A DNA stretch of 64,000 bases, from NCBI GenBank assembly GCA_965243605.1, contig CBDEVQ010000101.1, forward strand, positions 1 to 64,000. Reading direction: 5' to 3'. The DNA is from JBMYYR01 sp965243605. GTDB taxonomy: Bacteria; Bacteroidota; Bacteroidia; Flavobacteriales; CAJXXR01. Positions 44,858 to 55,088 of this stretch are shown piece after piece. Made by a program: the position numbers and the translations under genes. The number at the start of each line of letters is the position of its first letter. Position 1 is the stretch's first letter. Below the pieces are notes generated by a model that saw only the letters and a list, made by a program, of their open reading frames with translations, had not been told where the DNA came from and searched no databases.

Positions 44858-46288
44858 TTATTTTTTTACTGGAGTTAAACCTAGTTTTATTCCTTCTTCT
44901 ACTAAATACGCAAATGCTTTATCATAATCATTTGGTATATCTCCTTCTAAAATAGCCTCTCTAATTTTATTTTTTAAAGTTCCGACTTCACGTCCAGGCT
45001 TCAAATCGAAGGTTTCCATAATACACTCACCATTTATTGGCGGTTCCCAATTACGGACTTGATCACGTTCTTCTACTTCCTTTAGTTTTTGACGAATAAT
45101 GACATAATTTTCTCTGTATTTCTTGAATTTTGAATCATTCTTTGTTGTGATATCTGCTTCACAAAGAGTCAATAAGTCATCCAATTCTTCACCACTATCA
45201 AATAAAAGTCTTCTTAAGGCAGAATCGGTTACAATTTCTTGTGCCAATACAATAGGTCGTAAATGAAGTTTAACCAATTTTTGAACATATTTCATGTGTT
45301 CATTCATTGGTAATTTTAATCTACGGAAGATTTTAGGAACCATTTTAGAACCCAAAAACTCATGACCGTGGAATGTCCAACCCACGCGTTTGTCAAATCG
45401 TTTTGTAGGTGGTTTAGCGATGTCATGCATTAAAGCAGCCCATCTTAGCCATAAATCTTCAGATTGCTCACAAACATTATCCAACACTTCTAGCGTATGG
45501 AAGAAATTGTCTTTATGTCCGCGTCCATGTCTAAACTCAACACCTTTTAAAGCTTGAAATTCAGGGAAAAACTGAACCAACAATCCTGTTTTCTCCATTA
45601 ATTTAAAACCCAATGAGGCTCTTGGAGAAACAATCATTTTATTGACTTCGGTTATAATGCGTTCCTCAGAAATGATTTTTAAACGTGGAGCACATTTAGT
45701 AATGGCTTCCAACGATTTTTCTTCAATCTGAAACCCTAACTGACAAGCAAAACGAATAGCACGTAGCATACGTAATGGATCGTCTGAATAGGTAATTTCA
45801 GCATCTAAAGGCGTGCGAATAATTTGGTCTTGCATGTCTTGTAAACCAGAAAATGGATCTATTAATTCTCCAAAATTCTCTTCGTTTAAAGAAATGGCTA
45901 AAGCATTAATTGTAAAGTCTCGTCTCCATTGGTCGTCTTCTAGTGTCCCATCTTCTACAATCGGTTTTCTAGAATCTGAACGGTAAGATTCTTTACGGGC
46001 TCCCACAAATTCGTATTCTACACCTTTGTATTTAAACATGGCAGTACCAAAACGTTTAAATACGGCTACTTCTATTTTAGGATCTAATTTAAATGCAACG
46101 GCTTCGGCTAGTTCTATTCCGCTACCTTTACAAACCACGTCTACATCCTTGGCTGTACCACGCTCTAATATTAAATCTCTAACAAATCCGCCAATCACAA
46201 AAGAAGGTAGCGATTTTTCTTTCGCTACCTCTTTTATTACATGAAAAACTTCATTGTCTATATATGATGTTAAGTTTTCTTCTTTCAT
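44858..46288 (-). CDS. cca: CCA tRNA nucleotidyltransferase (class II, with HD domain)
   Basis: A 476-residue protein that adds or repairs the 3'-CCA end of tRNAs. The nucleotidyltransferase signature GGFVRDLILERGTAKDVDVV near residues 33-52 carries the catalytic aspartates, followed by RRDFTINALA. The C-terminal half has an HD domain (AALMHDIAKPPTKR), a metal-dependent phosphohydrolase type often fused to the class II enzyme. It is in the middle of the five-gene unit from the C1 peptidase to the PriA-like gene. Since tRNA-Pro in this window lacks an encoded CCA, such an enzyme is needed. Confidence 0.95.
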   Translation of the reverse strand: MKEENLTSYIDNEVFHVIKEVAKEKSLPSFVIGGFVRDLILERGTAKDVDVVCKGSGIELAEAVAFKLDPKIEVAVFKRFGTAMFKYKGVEYEFVGARKESYRSDSRKPIVEDGTLEDDQWRRDFTINALAISLNEENFGELIDPFSGLQDMQDQIIRTPLDAEITYSDDPLRMLRAIRFACQLGFQIEEKSLEAITKCAPRLKIISEERIITEVNKMIVSPRASLGFKLMEKTGLLVQFFPEFQALKGVEFRHGRGHKDNFFHTLEVLDNVCEQSEDLWLRWAALMHDIAKPPTKRFDKRVGWTFHGHEFLGSKMVPKIFRRLKLPMNEHMKYVQKLVKLHLRPIVLAQEIVTDSALRRLLFDSGEELDDLLTLCEADITTKNDSKFKKYRENYVIIRQKLKEVEERDQVRNWEPPINGECIMETFDLKPGREVGTLKNKIREAILEGDIPNDYDKAFAYLVEEGIKLGLTPVKK

Positions 46289-46295
46289 AAAATGA

Positions 46296-46586
46296 CTATA
46301 ACGCCATTACGCCTTCTATTTTTGAAACTTCTCTATAAATGTCTATAACAGCTTGGGCTGAATACATTTTTTTAATTCTTACACTTAAAGAAATGTACTT
46401 TCCATTTTTAGATTTGTTCACCGACATTTCTATTTTCTTATTCTGAAAACATTCTTTTACAAGTTTCATTTTTCCCGGATCTCCTCCAGGTAAAATAAAC
46501 TTAAACATGTAAGCGTTTGGCCATTTTTCCGCTTCTAACTTTTCTAATAAGTTATCAAACGGATCTTTATTTTCTTCTGTACTCAT
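46296..46586 (-). CDS. DUF493 (YbeD-like) family protein
   Basis: A 96-residue cytosolic protein with the DUF493 ferredoxin-like layout: WPNAYMFKFILPGGDP near the N-terminus and KMYSAQAVIDIYREVSKI near the C-terminus. In Escherichia coli the family (YbeD) may regulate lipoic-acid metabolism, but its role is unproven. Its ATG overlaps the stop of the peptidase gene by one base (TAATG), indicating coupled translation. Confidence 0.88.
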   Translation of the reverse strand: MSTEENKDPFDNLLEKLEAEKWPNAYMFKFILPGGDPGKMKLVKECFQNKKIEMSVNKSKNGKYISLSVRIKKMYSAQAVIDIYREVSKIEGVMAL

Positions 46587-47698
46587 TACTTTCTTAAATG
46601 CAATGCTGTTTTATGTAGAGTTACCGAAATTGTATTTAATCTGAAATACGCTTCAGAAACAATCACATGTCCTTCAAATCCTTTCATTCCTCTTTCGGTA
46701 CCCCAAGAGTTCTTTACAATAAAGAAGCTATTTCCTTCTTTATCTTCTGTAATTCCTGTGATGTGCATCAAGTGGTCGTCTGTAACAATGTGTTTATCAA
46801 ACTTTTCTTGACGTAATTCTTGTGTTACATTTTTTTCTTCTACAGGTTCTGTAATATCGTTTACCTTAATTTTATCATCCTTAGGTACTAATCCTAACCC
46901 TTGTTGAGATGAAAATCCGTTATTACTCACATCGGCATCCCAAGAAATTGTATACCCCATACGTAATGCGGTTTTACACATAGCTGTCATTTGGTCTATA
47001 GATACATTTTCATACTCTCCATTAGCCCAATTATCTGGAACTTCTAAAATGAAGTTTGTTTTAAACGGGTGGTGAGTAAACGATGTAAAATGACGGTAAT
47101 CAGCCGCTTTAATTCCTAAGTCGTTTTTGTATTCTACAGGCGATAACGATTTACCATCAACATCTATTCCTTCAGGATCTGATCCGAAATAAACATCCAA
47201 AACACGACCGTAAGCATCTTGCCAATTCTCTGTTAAATTAGACGAATTTGCAAACGTGGTTACCATTGGTTTTAAAATAGAAACCATTTCGGCATGGTTA
47301 TGTAATTTATCTTGGTGAATTTCTGGGTGGAAATCATCATGAGGTACTAAACCATATTTTTCGGCTGCATTTAAATAATCATGTGTTAAACTTCCCTCTC
47401 CAAAGTTGGTTTTACCATGGAAACGCACATAATTGTTTGCTTTTTCTTTGTACACGTTTTTTACAACAAACATTTCCGATAAGTTGATGGCATCGTGTCC
47501 CATTCGAATCAATTCAGACTCTAAGAATGAAGCCGTTGCAAAAGACCAACATGTTCCCGTACGTCCTTGACTTAATACATCTAAGGCGTCGTTTTGTTGT
47601 GTATGAACAAAATTATAAATTGGTTCTGTTTCTTTTTTTTCTTGAGCAAATAAACTTGTAGCTATTAACCCAGCAGATAAAAGTAAATGTTTAAACAT
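46586..47698 (-). CDS. papain-like C1 family cysteine peptidase
   Basis: A 370-residue secreted peptidase with a signal peptide (residues 1-18). The catalytic Cys lies in GRTGTCWSFATASFLE near residue 50. The catalytic His is in HLMHITGITED and the Asn in FIVKNSWGTE. The layout, with the oxyanion-binding residue and the intervening 250-residue insertion, resembles bleomycin-hydrolase-like C1B aminopeptidases, but these are normally intracellular. It is the first gene of the five-gene minus-strand operon. Confidence 0.88.
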   Translation of the reverse strand: MFKHLLLSAGLIATSLFAQEKKETEPIYNFVHTQQNDALDVLSQGRTGTCWSFATASFLESELIRMGHDAINLSEMFVVKNVYKEKANNYVRFHGKTNFGEGSLTHDYLNAAEKYGLVPHDDFHPEIHQDKLHNHAEMVSILKPMVTTFANSSNLTENWQDAYGRVLDVYFGSDPEGIDVDGKSLSPVEYKNDLGIKAADYRHFTSFTHHPFKTNFILEVPDNWANGEYENVSIDQMTAMCKTALRMGYTISWDADVSNNGFSSQQGLGLVPKDDKIKVNDITEPVEEKNVTQELRQEKFDKHIVTDDHLMHITGITEDKEGNSFFIVKNSWGTERGMKGFEGHVIVSEAYFRLNTISVTLHKTALHLRK

Positions 47699-47948
47699 GC
47701 GTTATATTTTTTAGTCTGTTTTGTATAGGCCTTAAAACCCGTACGTTACTTTAGACTGTTTTTTCTAAATGTAATCTGCAAATATTACTATTTACGGAAT
47801 CGAACAAATATAATGAAATCCTGTGAATTTTCAGGTATTGAAATTTGGGGTTTTGGGTTTATTTTGGTTAAGATAAAAAATGATGATTTGCCTATGGATT
47901 TAGAAGCTTATTATCAAAGATCTTTCTGTAAAAAAGTCCCATAAACAC

Positions 47949-47988
47949 AACACCCACAAACCATCTAAAAAGATTGATTGTGGGTGTT
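47949..47988 (-). terminator. terminator of katG
   Basis: AACACCCACAA pairs with TTGTGGGTGTT around a loop, 22 bases after the katG stop. The surrounding 47699-48009 stretch (311 bases) has no gene. Confidence 0.8.
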
Positions 47989-48009
47989 CTTATGATTTTT
48001 AAGTTGATA

Positions 48010-50178
48010 TTATCTTACATCAAATCGGTCTAAATTCATTACTTTAGTCCATGCCTTTACAAAATCGTTTACAAATTTTTCTTTGGCATTAAACGATCCA
48101 TAAACTTCAGCAATGGCTCTAAGTTCAGAATTTGACCCGAAAATTAGATCTGCACGTGTAGCCGTCCATTTTCTTTCTCCTGATCTTTGATCAATTCCTT
48201 CAAACACTTCACCTTTATCGTCCATGGCTTTCCAAGTGGTGCTAAAATCTAACAAATTCACAAAGAAATCGTTACTTAATGCATTGTCGTTGTAAGTAAA
48301 CACCCCATGACTAGACCCATCGTAATTGGTATTTAGGGTACGCATACCACCAATAAGCACAGTCATTTCAGGTGCTGTTAATGTTAAGAGTTGAGCTTTA
48401 TCTATTAATAATTCTTCCGTTATATATGGATGGTTTTTAGACTTATAATTTCTAAATCCATCCGCTTTTGGTCTTAATACATCAAAGGAATCGGCATCGG
48501 TTTGTTCTGCAGTAGCATCACCTCGTCCACCAGTAAATGGAACTTCAACCTTAAACCCTGCTTTTTTTGCGGCTTTTTCTATGGCCACATTACCACCAAT
48601 AACAATTAAATCGGCGATACTAACTTCTTTATCAAACTTAGCTTTAATTTTCTCTAAAACCTTGATAACCTTATCCAATTGTTTAGGGTTATTTACCTCC
48701 CAATCTTTTTGAGGTGCCAAGCGAACTCTTGCTCCATTGGCACCACCACGTTTATCAGATCCTCTAAACGTAGATGCCGAAGCCCATGCAGTAGAAACCA
48801 ATTCAGACACGGTTAAACCCGATGATAAAATTTGATCTTTTAACCACGCTATTTCAGTTTCATCAACAATATAATTAAGTAATGCGATTGGGTCTTGCCA
48901 GATTAATTCTTCATTTGGAACGTCTTTACCCAAATAACAAGACGTTGGTCCCATATCTCTATGGGTCAATTTAAACCATGCTCTTGCAAATGCATCTGCA
49001 AATTGATCTGGGTTTTCCAAAAATCGTTTGGATATTTTAGCATAAGCTGGATCCATTCTTAAGGCTAAATCTGTGGTTAACATCATCGTTGGTACATGTT
49101 CTCCAATACCATCTACTTCTGGTGCAAAGTCTTCTTTTTCTAATCCAACAGCTTCCCATTGCCAAGCCCCTGCTGGACTTTTCGTTAAATTCCAATCGTA
49201 TTTAAAGAGCGTTATAAAAAATGAATTATCCCATTGAGTTGGTGTCGCTGTCCATGCCCCTTCTAAACCACTGGTAATTGTATCTACGCCTTTACCAGAC
49301 TTATGTTGACTTAACCACCCCTTACTTTGGTGTTCAATATGTGTACCTTCTGGCTCTCTACCAACTAAAGATGCATCTCCTGCTCCATGGGCCTTACCAA
49401 AGGTATGTCCACCAGCAATTAAGGCCACCGTTTCTTCGTCGTCCATGGCCATCCTTGCAAAAGTCTCTCGAATATCTTTCGCAGCTGCCAGTGCATTTGG
49501 CTCGCCTTCTGGTCCTTCAGGATTCACATAGATTAATCCCATTTCTACTGCTGCTAACGGGCGGTCAAGCTCTCGATCTCCAGAATATCTTTTAGCCGTT
49601 AACCATTCTTTTTCTATACCCCAATTAATATCTTCTTCGGGATGCCAAATGTCTTCTCTACCTCCACCAAATCCGAAGGTTTTAAAGCCCATAGATTCCA
49701 AGGCACAATTTCCTGCTAATATCATTAAATCGGCCCAAGACAGACTCATACCGTATTTTTGCTTAATTGGCCAAAGTAATAATCGTGCCTTATCAAGGTT
49801 TCCATTATCTGGCCAACTGTTAACCGGTGCAAATCTCTGATTTCCGGTGCTTCCTCCACCACGTCCATCAGACGTTCGGTAAGTACCTGCACTATGCCAA
49901 GCCATTCTAATAAATAATGGTCCATAATGCCCATAATCTGCTGGCCACCAACTTTGAGAAGATACCATCAGTTTTTCTATATCTGTTTTAACAGCATCTA
50001 GATCTAAGGCTTCAAATGCCTCAGCATAGTTAAAATCAGGATCTAATGGATTCGATTTTTCACCATGCTGTCTCAGTATACTTAAATTTAACTGGTTTGG
50101 CCACCAGTCTTTATTGGTTTGATGCTTATCTCCTTTTAATTCTCCATTGTGAAATGGACACTTATTAATATCACTCAT
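48010..50178 (-). CDS. katG: catalase-peroxidase
   Basis: The 722-residue protein is a full-length bifunctional catalase-peroxidase. The N-terminal peroxidase domain has the distal MAWHSAGTYR motif (Trp and His near residue 87), an Ile-Ala-Gly-Gly-His-Thr proximal motif near 255 and heme-binding features; the C-terminal domain repeats the layout without heme (STAWASASTFRGSD). It detoxifies peroxide. It is a single gene with a TACTTTTG promoter-like box upstream and a strong terminator after it. Regulation by an OxyR-type factor is likely from family knowledge, but no operator is shown. Confidence 0.97.
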   Translation of the reverse strand: MSDINKCPFHNGELKGDKHQTNKDWWPNQLNLSILRQHGEKSNPLDPDFNYAEAFEALDLDAVKTDIEKLMVSSQSWWPADYGHYGPLFIRMAWHSAGTYRTSDGRGGGSTGNQRFAPVNSWPDNGNLDKARLLLWPIKQKYGMSLSWADLMILAGNCALESMGFKTFGFGGGREDIWHPEEDINWGIEKEWLTAKRYSGDRELDRPLAAVEMGLIYVNPEGPEGEPNALAAAKDIRETFARMAMDDEETVALIAGGHTFGKAHGAGDASLVGREPEGTHIEHQSKGWLSQHKSGKGVDTITSGLEGAWTATPTQWDNSFFITLFKYDWNLTKSPAGAWQWEAVGLEKEDFAPEVDGIGEHVPTMMLTTDLALRMDPAYAKISKRFLENPDQFADAFARAWFKLTHRDMGPTSCYLGKDVPNEELIWQDPIALLNYIVDETEIAWLKDQILSSGLTVSELVSTAWASASTFRGSDKRGGANGARVRLAPQKDWEVNNPKQLDKVIKVLEKIKAKFDKEVSIADLIVIGGNVAIEKAAKKAGFKVEVPFTGGRGDATAEQTDADSFDVLRPKADGFRNYKSKNHPYITEELLIDKAQLLTLTAPEMTVLIGGMRTLNTNYDGSSHGVFTYNDNALSNDFFVNLLDFSTTWKAMDDKGEVFEGIDQRSGERKWTATRADLIFGSNSELRAIAEVYGSFNAKEKFVNDFVKAWTKVMNLDRFDVR

Positions 50179-50664
50179 AGCTTGTATATTTTTTTTCTAC
50201 ATCAAAAGTAGATAACTTAATTTTATAACTTTTAAATTTCTCATAAATACTATCTATATATGTATTTATTTTACTTAACAACGGCATTAACACAAAACGT
50301 AAAAGAACTGAAACAACCTCCTTTACCTTCGTTAAACTCTTGTATTTATGGAATTTACTAAAGATAGTAATTAATATACAAAAGACCTATTCTGTTCTCT
50401 ATACAATTTATATTTCGTTGTGGTATTTATCGGAATAATTAACCATTACCGACATTTTTGTTACAAAATTTCTTTAAATACGTTTTATGCTCGTCTAAAG
50501 TGAACCAAACATCAACCTCTTTTACTTGAATAGTTAAAAATTGTAAATGACGATTATTATGATTAAGCATTTTTGTAAATCTTTACTAATTTAGGTAATT
50601 CATATTAAGTTACTTAGACGTACATAACAGAGTAACGCCTATAATAATAAAAACGATTTTAATT
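50179..50664. other. 486-base divergent intergenic region
   Basis: No gene is visible between katG and the Omp28-type gene. It contains the katG box at 50203 and, towards 50640, probable leader sequence for the rightward gene. No tRNA, terminator or repeat is obvious. Confidence 0.4.
50203..50210 (-). promoter_or_regulatory. putative -7 box of katG (TACTTTTG)
   Basis: On the minus strand TACTTTTG fits TAnnTTTG and lies 25 bases before the katG ATG. No clear -33 TTG is seen. Confidence 0.4.
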
Positions 50665-51576
50665 ATGAGAACAATATTAAAGCTAGGAATTTCATTAAGT
50701 GTTTTTGCAACTCTACTGTCCTGTGAGACTAGCGTGAACAAAAACGAGTATTTAAACACACCATTCCTATATTTAGGATCTGAAAATCATGAGTTTTCGG
50801 AACCACCTGTTCATGTTCAAAAAAATGTTTTATTAGAGGATTATACGGGCCATTATTGTGGGTATTGCCCAGATGCCTCTAAAATAATTAAAGAGCTTTT
50901 AAACACCCCAAAATATGCGGATAGGTTGATACCCGTTTCTATATATCCAACAACAGCGTTTAATCGATTTTCACCAGGTGCAGATCGGTTCTTTTATGAT
51001 TTCACAACAGACGAAGGTGATAAATTAGATGCTTATTATGGTGTTTCGTCTAAGAACCTTCCAAATGGTGTTGTTAATAGAACAGAATTCGAAAGTGATC
51101 TTATTCTTGGACGTTCGAAATGGAAAAATGCAATCGATGATATTCTTGAAGAACCCGCTATTGCTTGGGTAGATGTTCATGCCGATTATGACAATACCGA
51201 CAATAAGTACTTAACAATAAGTACTCGAGTGAAAATGTTAGATTCCTACCCTAATCTGATCAATGTAAATGTTGTTCTTGTAGAAGATCATATTATTAAT
51301 TGGCAATTGGATTACAGTCAAGACCCTAAAGAAGTGGAAAATTATGAGCACAATTTTGTATTAAGATATAATAACGAAGCCTTTAATCGTAATTTATTTG
51401 GGACTTGGGGAATTGAACTGGGCTCTAATAACAAAAATTCCGATGAGGTTAAGCAGGTAACAACAACACTTAACGGAACAGATTGGAATGTAAATAACCT
51501 ATATGCTGTGGCCTATATTTACGATGCAACAACCAAAGAAGTTCTTCAGGTTAACAAAACAAAGGTTATTCAATAA
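50665..51576 (+). CDS. Omp28-related outer-membrane lipoprotein
   Basis: A 303-residue lipoprotein (signal ending LLSC near residue 20). The thioredoxin-like core opens with VLLEDYTGHYCGYCPDA, in which the CGYC pair resembles a redox-active or metal-binding site, as in Omp28 relatives, and continues LIPVSIYPTTAFNR. The last part is a beta-rich domain. Omp28-type proteins occur on the outer membrane of Bacteroidota; their function is not settled. The gene is single and ends before a strong terminator at 51671. Confidence 0.82.
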   Translation: MRTILKLGISLSVFATLLSCETSVNKNEYLNTPFLYLGSENHEFSEPPVHVQKNVLLEDYTGHYCGYCPDASKIIKELLNTPKYADRLIPVSIYPTTAFNRFSPGADRFFYDFTTDEGDKLDAYYGVSSKNLPNGVVNRTEFESDLILGRSKWKNAIDDILEEPAIAWVDVHADYDNTDNKYLTISTRVKMLDSYPNLINVNVVLVEDHIINWQLDYSQDPKEVENYEHNFVLRYNNEAFNRNLFGTWGIELGSNNKNSDEVKQVTTTLNGTDWNVNNLYAVAYIYDATTKEVLQVNKTKVIQ

Positions 51577-51670
51577 ACCCCTTACATACGGAGGTTAAAA
51601 GTATTCATATATGATGACATGAACTTTTGAGCTGAAACAATACGGATGAGCATTAAGCTGACCTCCTACA

Positions 51671-51714
51671 AAAAAATCCTACAAGCGACTCAAGTTGCTT
51701 GTAGGATTTTTTTT
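51671..51714. terminator. bidirectional terminator between convergent genes
   Basis: AAATCCTACAAGC pairs with GCTTGTAGGATTT, with A- and T-runs on either side, between the Omp28-type gene and serB-serA. Confidence 0.88.
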
Positions 51715-51730
51715 ATATAATAAGGGCGTT

Positions 51731-53617
51731 TTAATACAACACTCTAAATTTAATGGTATTTTCTATGGCTCTTAATTCGGCAACCACAGCATTGTCGTAA
51801 TCATTACTCACTTCAATTATTACGTAACCAATAGTAGAATCTGTTGCTAAATACTGTCCGGTAATATTCAGTTTATGCTTGGCTAATACTTGGTTTATGG
51901 CAAAAATTACACCTGGAACATTCTTATGTATATGTAAAAAACGGTGTACATTGCTTTGTTTATTTAAGCGGATATTTGGAAAATTAACCGCATCAACCGT
52001 ATTTCCACTGTTAATATAATTCATTATTTTATTCGGTACAAAATCTGCAATATCTCTTTGTGCTTCTTCAGTACTCCCACCTACATGAGGTGTTAAAATA
52101 ACATTATCTAACCCTAATAATTCCGTTTTAAAATCTCCATTTGCTCGTGGTTCTAATGGATAAACATCAACCCCTGCTCCAGATAACTTCCCCGATACTA
52201 ATGCATTTTTAAGGGCATGAATATCTACAACAAAACCTCTTGATAAATTTAAAAGAACAGCGCCATCTTTCATAGCATTTAATTCGTTTTCTCCAATAAG
52301 GTTTTTATTATCGGCATGATCATCTACATGTAAAGAAACAGCATCCGATTTTTCTAAAAGTTCAAATAAGGTTTTGCATTTCTTAGCATTTCCGAGCGCT
52401 AATCGATCCTCTATATCATAATATATGACTTGCATCCCAACAGATTCTGCAAGAACAGAAAGTTGTTTCCCTATATTTCCGTATCCTATAATACCTAATA
52501 CTTTACCTCTAACTTCATTAGAACCTACAGCTACTTTATGCCATTCTCCACGGTGCATCTCAGCACTTCGTGCAAAGGTCTGGCGCATAAGCATAATAAT
52601 TTCACCAATAGCAAGTTCAACTACCGAACGTGTATTGCTATAAGGCGCATTAAATACAACAATACCATTTTCCTTACTGGCTTCTAAGTCAACTTGTTTT
52701 GTGCCAATACAAAATGTACCAATAGCCATTAATTTTGGAGCCGCTTCAATTACTTTTTTAGTCACCTTAGTTTTTGAACGAATTCCTAGAATATGAACAT
52801 CTTTTATTTTCTCAATAAGATCTTCTTCGGATAAACTATGTGTTAATATTTCAACCGTAAATCCTTCTTCTATTAATAGATGGAATGCATCTGTATGTAT
52901 ATTTTCTAAAAGTAAAATTTTCATTCTACTTTTGGGATAAGAAATCTGACGTGGTAATTGGTTAACGTATAAAAATTCATCCATATTTGGAACAACAAAA
53001 TCGGCGTGTTTTATCGATTTGTCTCTCGTTACATTTTCTGTGTAAGCGAAAAATTTATCGGCTAATCCTGCTTCACGTATTGTAAAATCACTAAATCCAT
53101 CACCAATAATTTGTACCTCTCCTTTAAAGTTTAAAGGTCTCACACACTTTACTTTCCCATTTTCCTGAGAAAGTACATTATCTTTATCGTAACCTGTTAT
53201 TGTTCCTTCTTTGTCAAATTCAAACGTATTGGCAAATACACGATCAGCTGGTATTCCAAATTCGGCCACTACTGGTTCTATAAATTCTTTAAAACCACAA
53301 GACACAATATATATTTGGTCGGTATGGGTTTCAAAAAAAGAACGGTTGTTTACAACGGAGACAGAAACCAGTTGCTTTAAGCGTTCAGTAAGTTGATTTA
53401 AATGGGATTTATTCGCCTTAAATAATGAAATACGTCGAGATAAGGATTCTGGAAATGTAATAGTACCATCTATACCTAGATTGGTAATTTCCTCTATTTC
53501 CTTAACAACGTCTTCTTTGTCTGGGTGATTTTCCAAAACAATTTCGGCAAGGAGGTCCAGTGCTTCAACACTTGTGAATGTACTGTCAAAATCAAAAATA
53601 AATGTTCTGTCTAGCAT
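51731..53617 (-). CDS. fused phosphoserine phosphatase / D-3-phosphoglycerate dehydrogenase
   Basis: A 628-residue fusion of two serine-biosynthesis enzymes. Residues 1-225 form a HAD phosphatase: D9 and D11 in IFDFDSTFTS, and IIGDGFSDFTIR near 170 with the metal-binding aspartate. From about 232 the protein is a 3-phosphoglycerate dehydrogenase: a Rossmann GYGNIG near 376, the catalytic HVGGSTEEAQ near 510 and a C-terminal ACT domain with VIFAINQVLAKH. PGDH makes phosphohydroxypyruvate; the phosphatase removes phosphate from phosphoserine. The transaminase SerC is not in this window. Single gene, minus strand. Confidence 0.93.
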   Translation of the reverse strand: MLDRTFIFDFDSTFTSVEALDLLAEIVLENHPDKEDVVKEIEEITNLGIDGTITFPESLSRRISLFKANKSHLNQLTERLKQLVSVSVVNNRSFFETHTDQIYIVSCGFKEFIEPVVAEFGIPADRVFANTFEFDKEGTITGYDKDNVLSQENGKVKCVRPLNFKGEVQIIGDGFSDFTIREAGLADKFFAYTENVTRDKSIKHADFVVPNMDEFLYVNQLPRQISYPKSRMKILLLENIHTDAFHLLIEEGFTVEILTHSLSEEDLIEKIKDVHILGIRSKTKVTKKVIEAAPKLMAIGTFCIGTKQVDLEASKENGIVVFNAPYSNTRSVVELAIGEIIMLMRQTFARSAEMHRGEWHKVAVGSNEVRGKVLGIIGYGNIGKQLSVLAESVGMQVIYYDIEDRLALGNAKKCKTLFELLEKSDAVSLHVDDHADNKNLIGENELNAMKDGAVLLNLSRGFVVDIHALKNALVSGKLSGAGVDVYPLEPRANGDFKTELLGLDNVILTPHVGGSTEEAQRDIADFVPNKIMNYINSGNTVDAVNFPNIRLNKQSNVHRFLHIHKNVPGVIFAINQVLAKHKLNITGQYLATDSTIGYVIIEVSNDYDNAVVAELRAIENTIKFRVLY

Positions 53618-53943
53618 AATCGTTATATGTTATTAAGCGAGTAAAAATAACGAATTTAATACAGGCTTCACTACTCAAAGTGTGATTATTTTTGTTAAAA
53701 AAATATATTCAATGTGAATATTTTATTCCAATACTAAAACAATCTATTACTGGATATAAATGCATCTTGTGAAATATGAAATTCTGTTTCTAAATACAAC
53801 TTAGAAGGTTTAATAGGTCATAAGAAATATGAAGGATATTCAATTACAGGAAATCTTGTTTTAAATGGGGTTTAAAACTCTATTTTGTGTAAAATACAAA
53901 AAGGATATTTTTCATATATTTACACAAAATAAATGAATAAAAA
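53618..53943. other. 326-base divergent intergenic region
   Basis: Between serB-serA and the small secreted protein gene nothing recognisable is seen; it should carry the divergent promoters. Confidence 0.4.
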
Positions 53944-54372
53944 ATGAAAAATATATTTCTAAGTTTAAGTCTAGTATTATCTATATCTGCTTTAAATGCT
54001 GATAATTCATCCCCTTCAAATGGAATTCATTCTACGTCTATAGAACAAGAAAAAGATGTTAAAGAAATTGTAATAAGCCTGGAACGTTTTACTATAGATA
54101 AAACGTTTAATGACACAGTTGAGTTATTTATTAAAAAACAAAAAACAGAAGGTGGTGTATTAAACATTACGAGTGATGAAACTTATATTAAAGTTAAGTA
54201 TTCTAAGGATCTGACACAAACAGAAAGTGATTCACATATAAATTACCTAGAATCTAATGATACTGATAATTTACTAAAACTACTAAAACAATTATCTATA
54301 CCTAACGGTAATCAGGTATCCATGACCTTTGAAGATGGAAATTTTGACATCTCTGTAATCCGTGCAGAATAA
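53944..54372 (+). CDS. secreted hypothetical protein
   Basis: A 142-residue protein with a signal peptide (residues 1-19, ending LNADN). The mature part is acidic and contains EKDVKEIVISLERF and a run of polar residues. No family recognised. A clear terminator follows at 54391. Confidence 0.6.
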   Translation: MKNIFLSLSLVLSISALNADNSSPSNGIHSTSIEQEKDVKEIVISLERFTIDKTFNDTVELFIKKQKTEGGVLNITSDETYIKVKYSKDLTQTESDSHINYLESNDTDNLLKLLKQLSIPNGNQVSMTFEDGNFDISVIRAE

Positions 54373-54390
54373 ATAAAACGATTCTTATAA

Positions 54391-54426
54391 ACAAAGCCCT
54401 ATTATATAAAAATAATAGGGCTTTGT
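54391..54426 (+). terminator. terminator of the secreted hypothetical gene
   Basis: ACAAAGCCCTATTAT pairs with ATAATAGGGCTTTGT around a six-base loop. It may also serve the convergent gene at 54471. Confidence 0.88.
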
Positions 54427-54470
54427 CTTTTTATAATTATGTTAAAAGATTGAGCTAAATATTCCCACAC

Positions 54471-55088
54471 CTAAAATGGCCTATTATTTTTCTTTTTAAA
54501 AAGCCTATACTCTATTCCCAAAGAAATGAGAATTGGCAAATGGTCAATAACATCGGATTCTAATGGAAGAGAAAAACCGAGCTGTCCAATAAGCTTTACG
54601 TTTTTAACACCCAGTTTTGTTGTAATTGCCGGCTCTAAATAAAATGCTTGATTTCCACCTTCTAAATCATCATATAAATGCAAAGACACGAAACGAGACG
54701 TAAACGCTATATCAGCATTTTTAGAATGAAATCCAATACTGGGTTGTGCAAAAAATCGATAATATTCTGTTCCTACTCCTAATCCTCCATAGAGTTCAAA
54801 TAATCCTTTCCCTCCAATTTTCTTATAATGCCCTACTCCTAACTCCGTAAAAAATTGAGCATCGGTATCTTCATTACTTCCTATTAGGTTGGTATTTGAC
54901 ATCAGACCAATTCGGTCATTAATAGCGTAAGCTGCCTGAAGGTTAATTCCTGATGTTCCGAGATGCCCACTAATATTTCCATCGCCTTCTTCTGATAACA
55001 TTGGCGTATGAACCGTATTTGGAAAATACAAGGGCGAACATTGTATAAGAACAAAGGCCGTAAGTATTATTGATAAAATATATTTCAT
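54471..55088 (-). CDS. hypothetical outer-membrane beta-barrel lipoprotein
   Basis: A 205-residue protein with a lipoprotein-like signal (ending LIQCS). The mature part has repeating short beta strands (GINLQAAYAINDRIGLM, LFELYGGLGVGTEYYRF, VKLIGQLGFSLPLES), as in small outer-membrane barrels. Ends with a short basic tail. Single gene; function unknown. Confidence 0.6.
   Translation of the reverse strand: MKYILSIILTAFVLIQCSPLYFPNTVHTPMLSEEGDGNISGHLGTSGINLQAAYAINDRIGLMSNTNLIGSNEDTDAQFFTELGVGHYKKIGGKGLFELYGGLGVGTEYYRFFAQPSIGFHSKNADIAFTSRFVSLHLYDDLEGGNQAFYLEPAITTKLGVKNVKLIGQLGFSLPLESDVIDHLPILISLGIEYRLFKKKNNRPF

Noticed and set aside
49278..49595. 105-codon open frame opposite katG
   Set aside because: It lies entirely inside the conserved catalase-peroxidase frame and has no family features.
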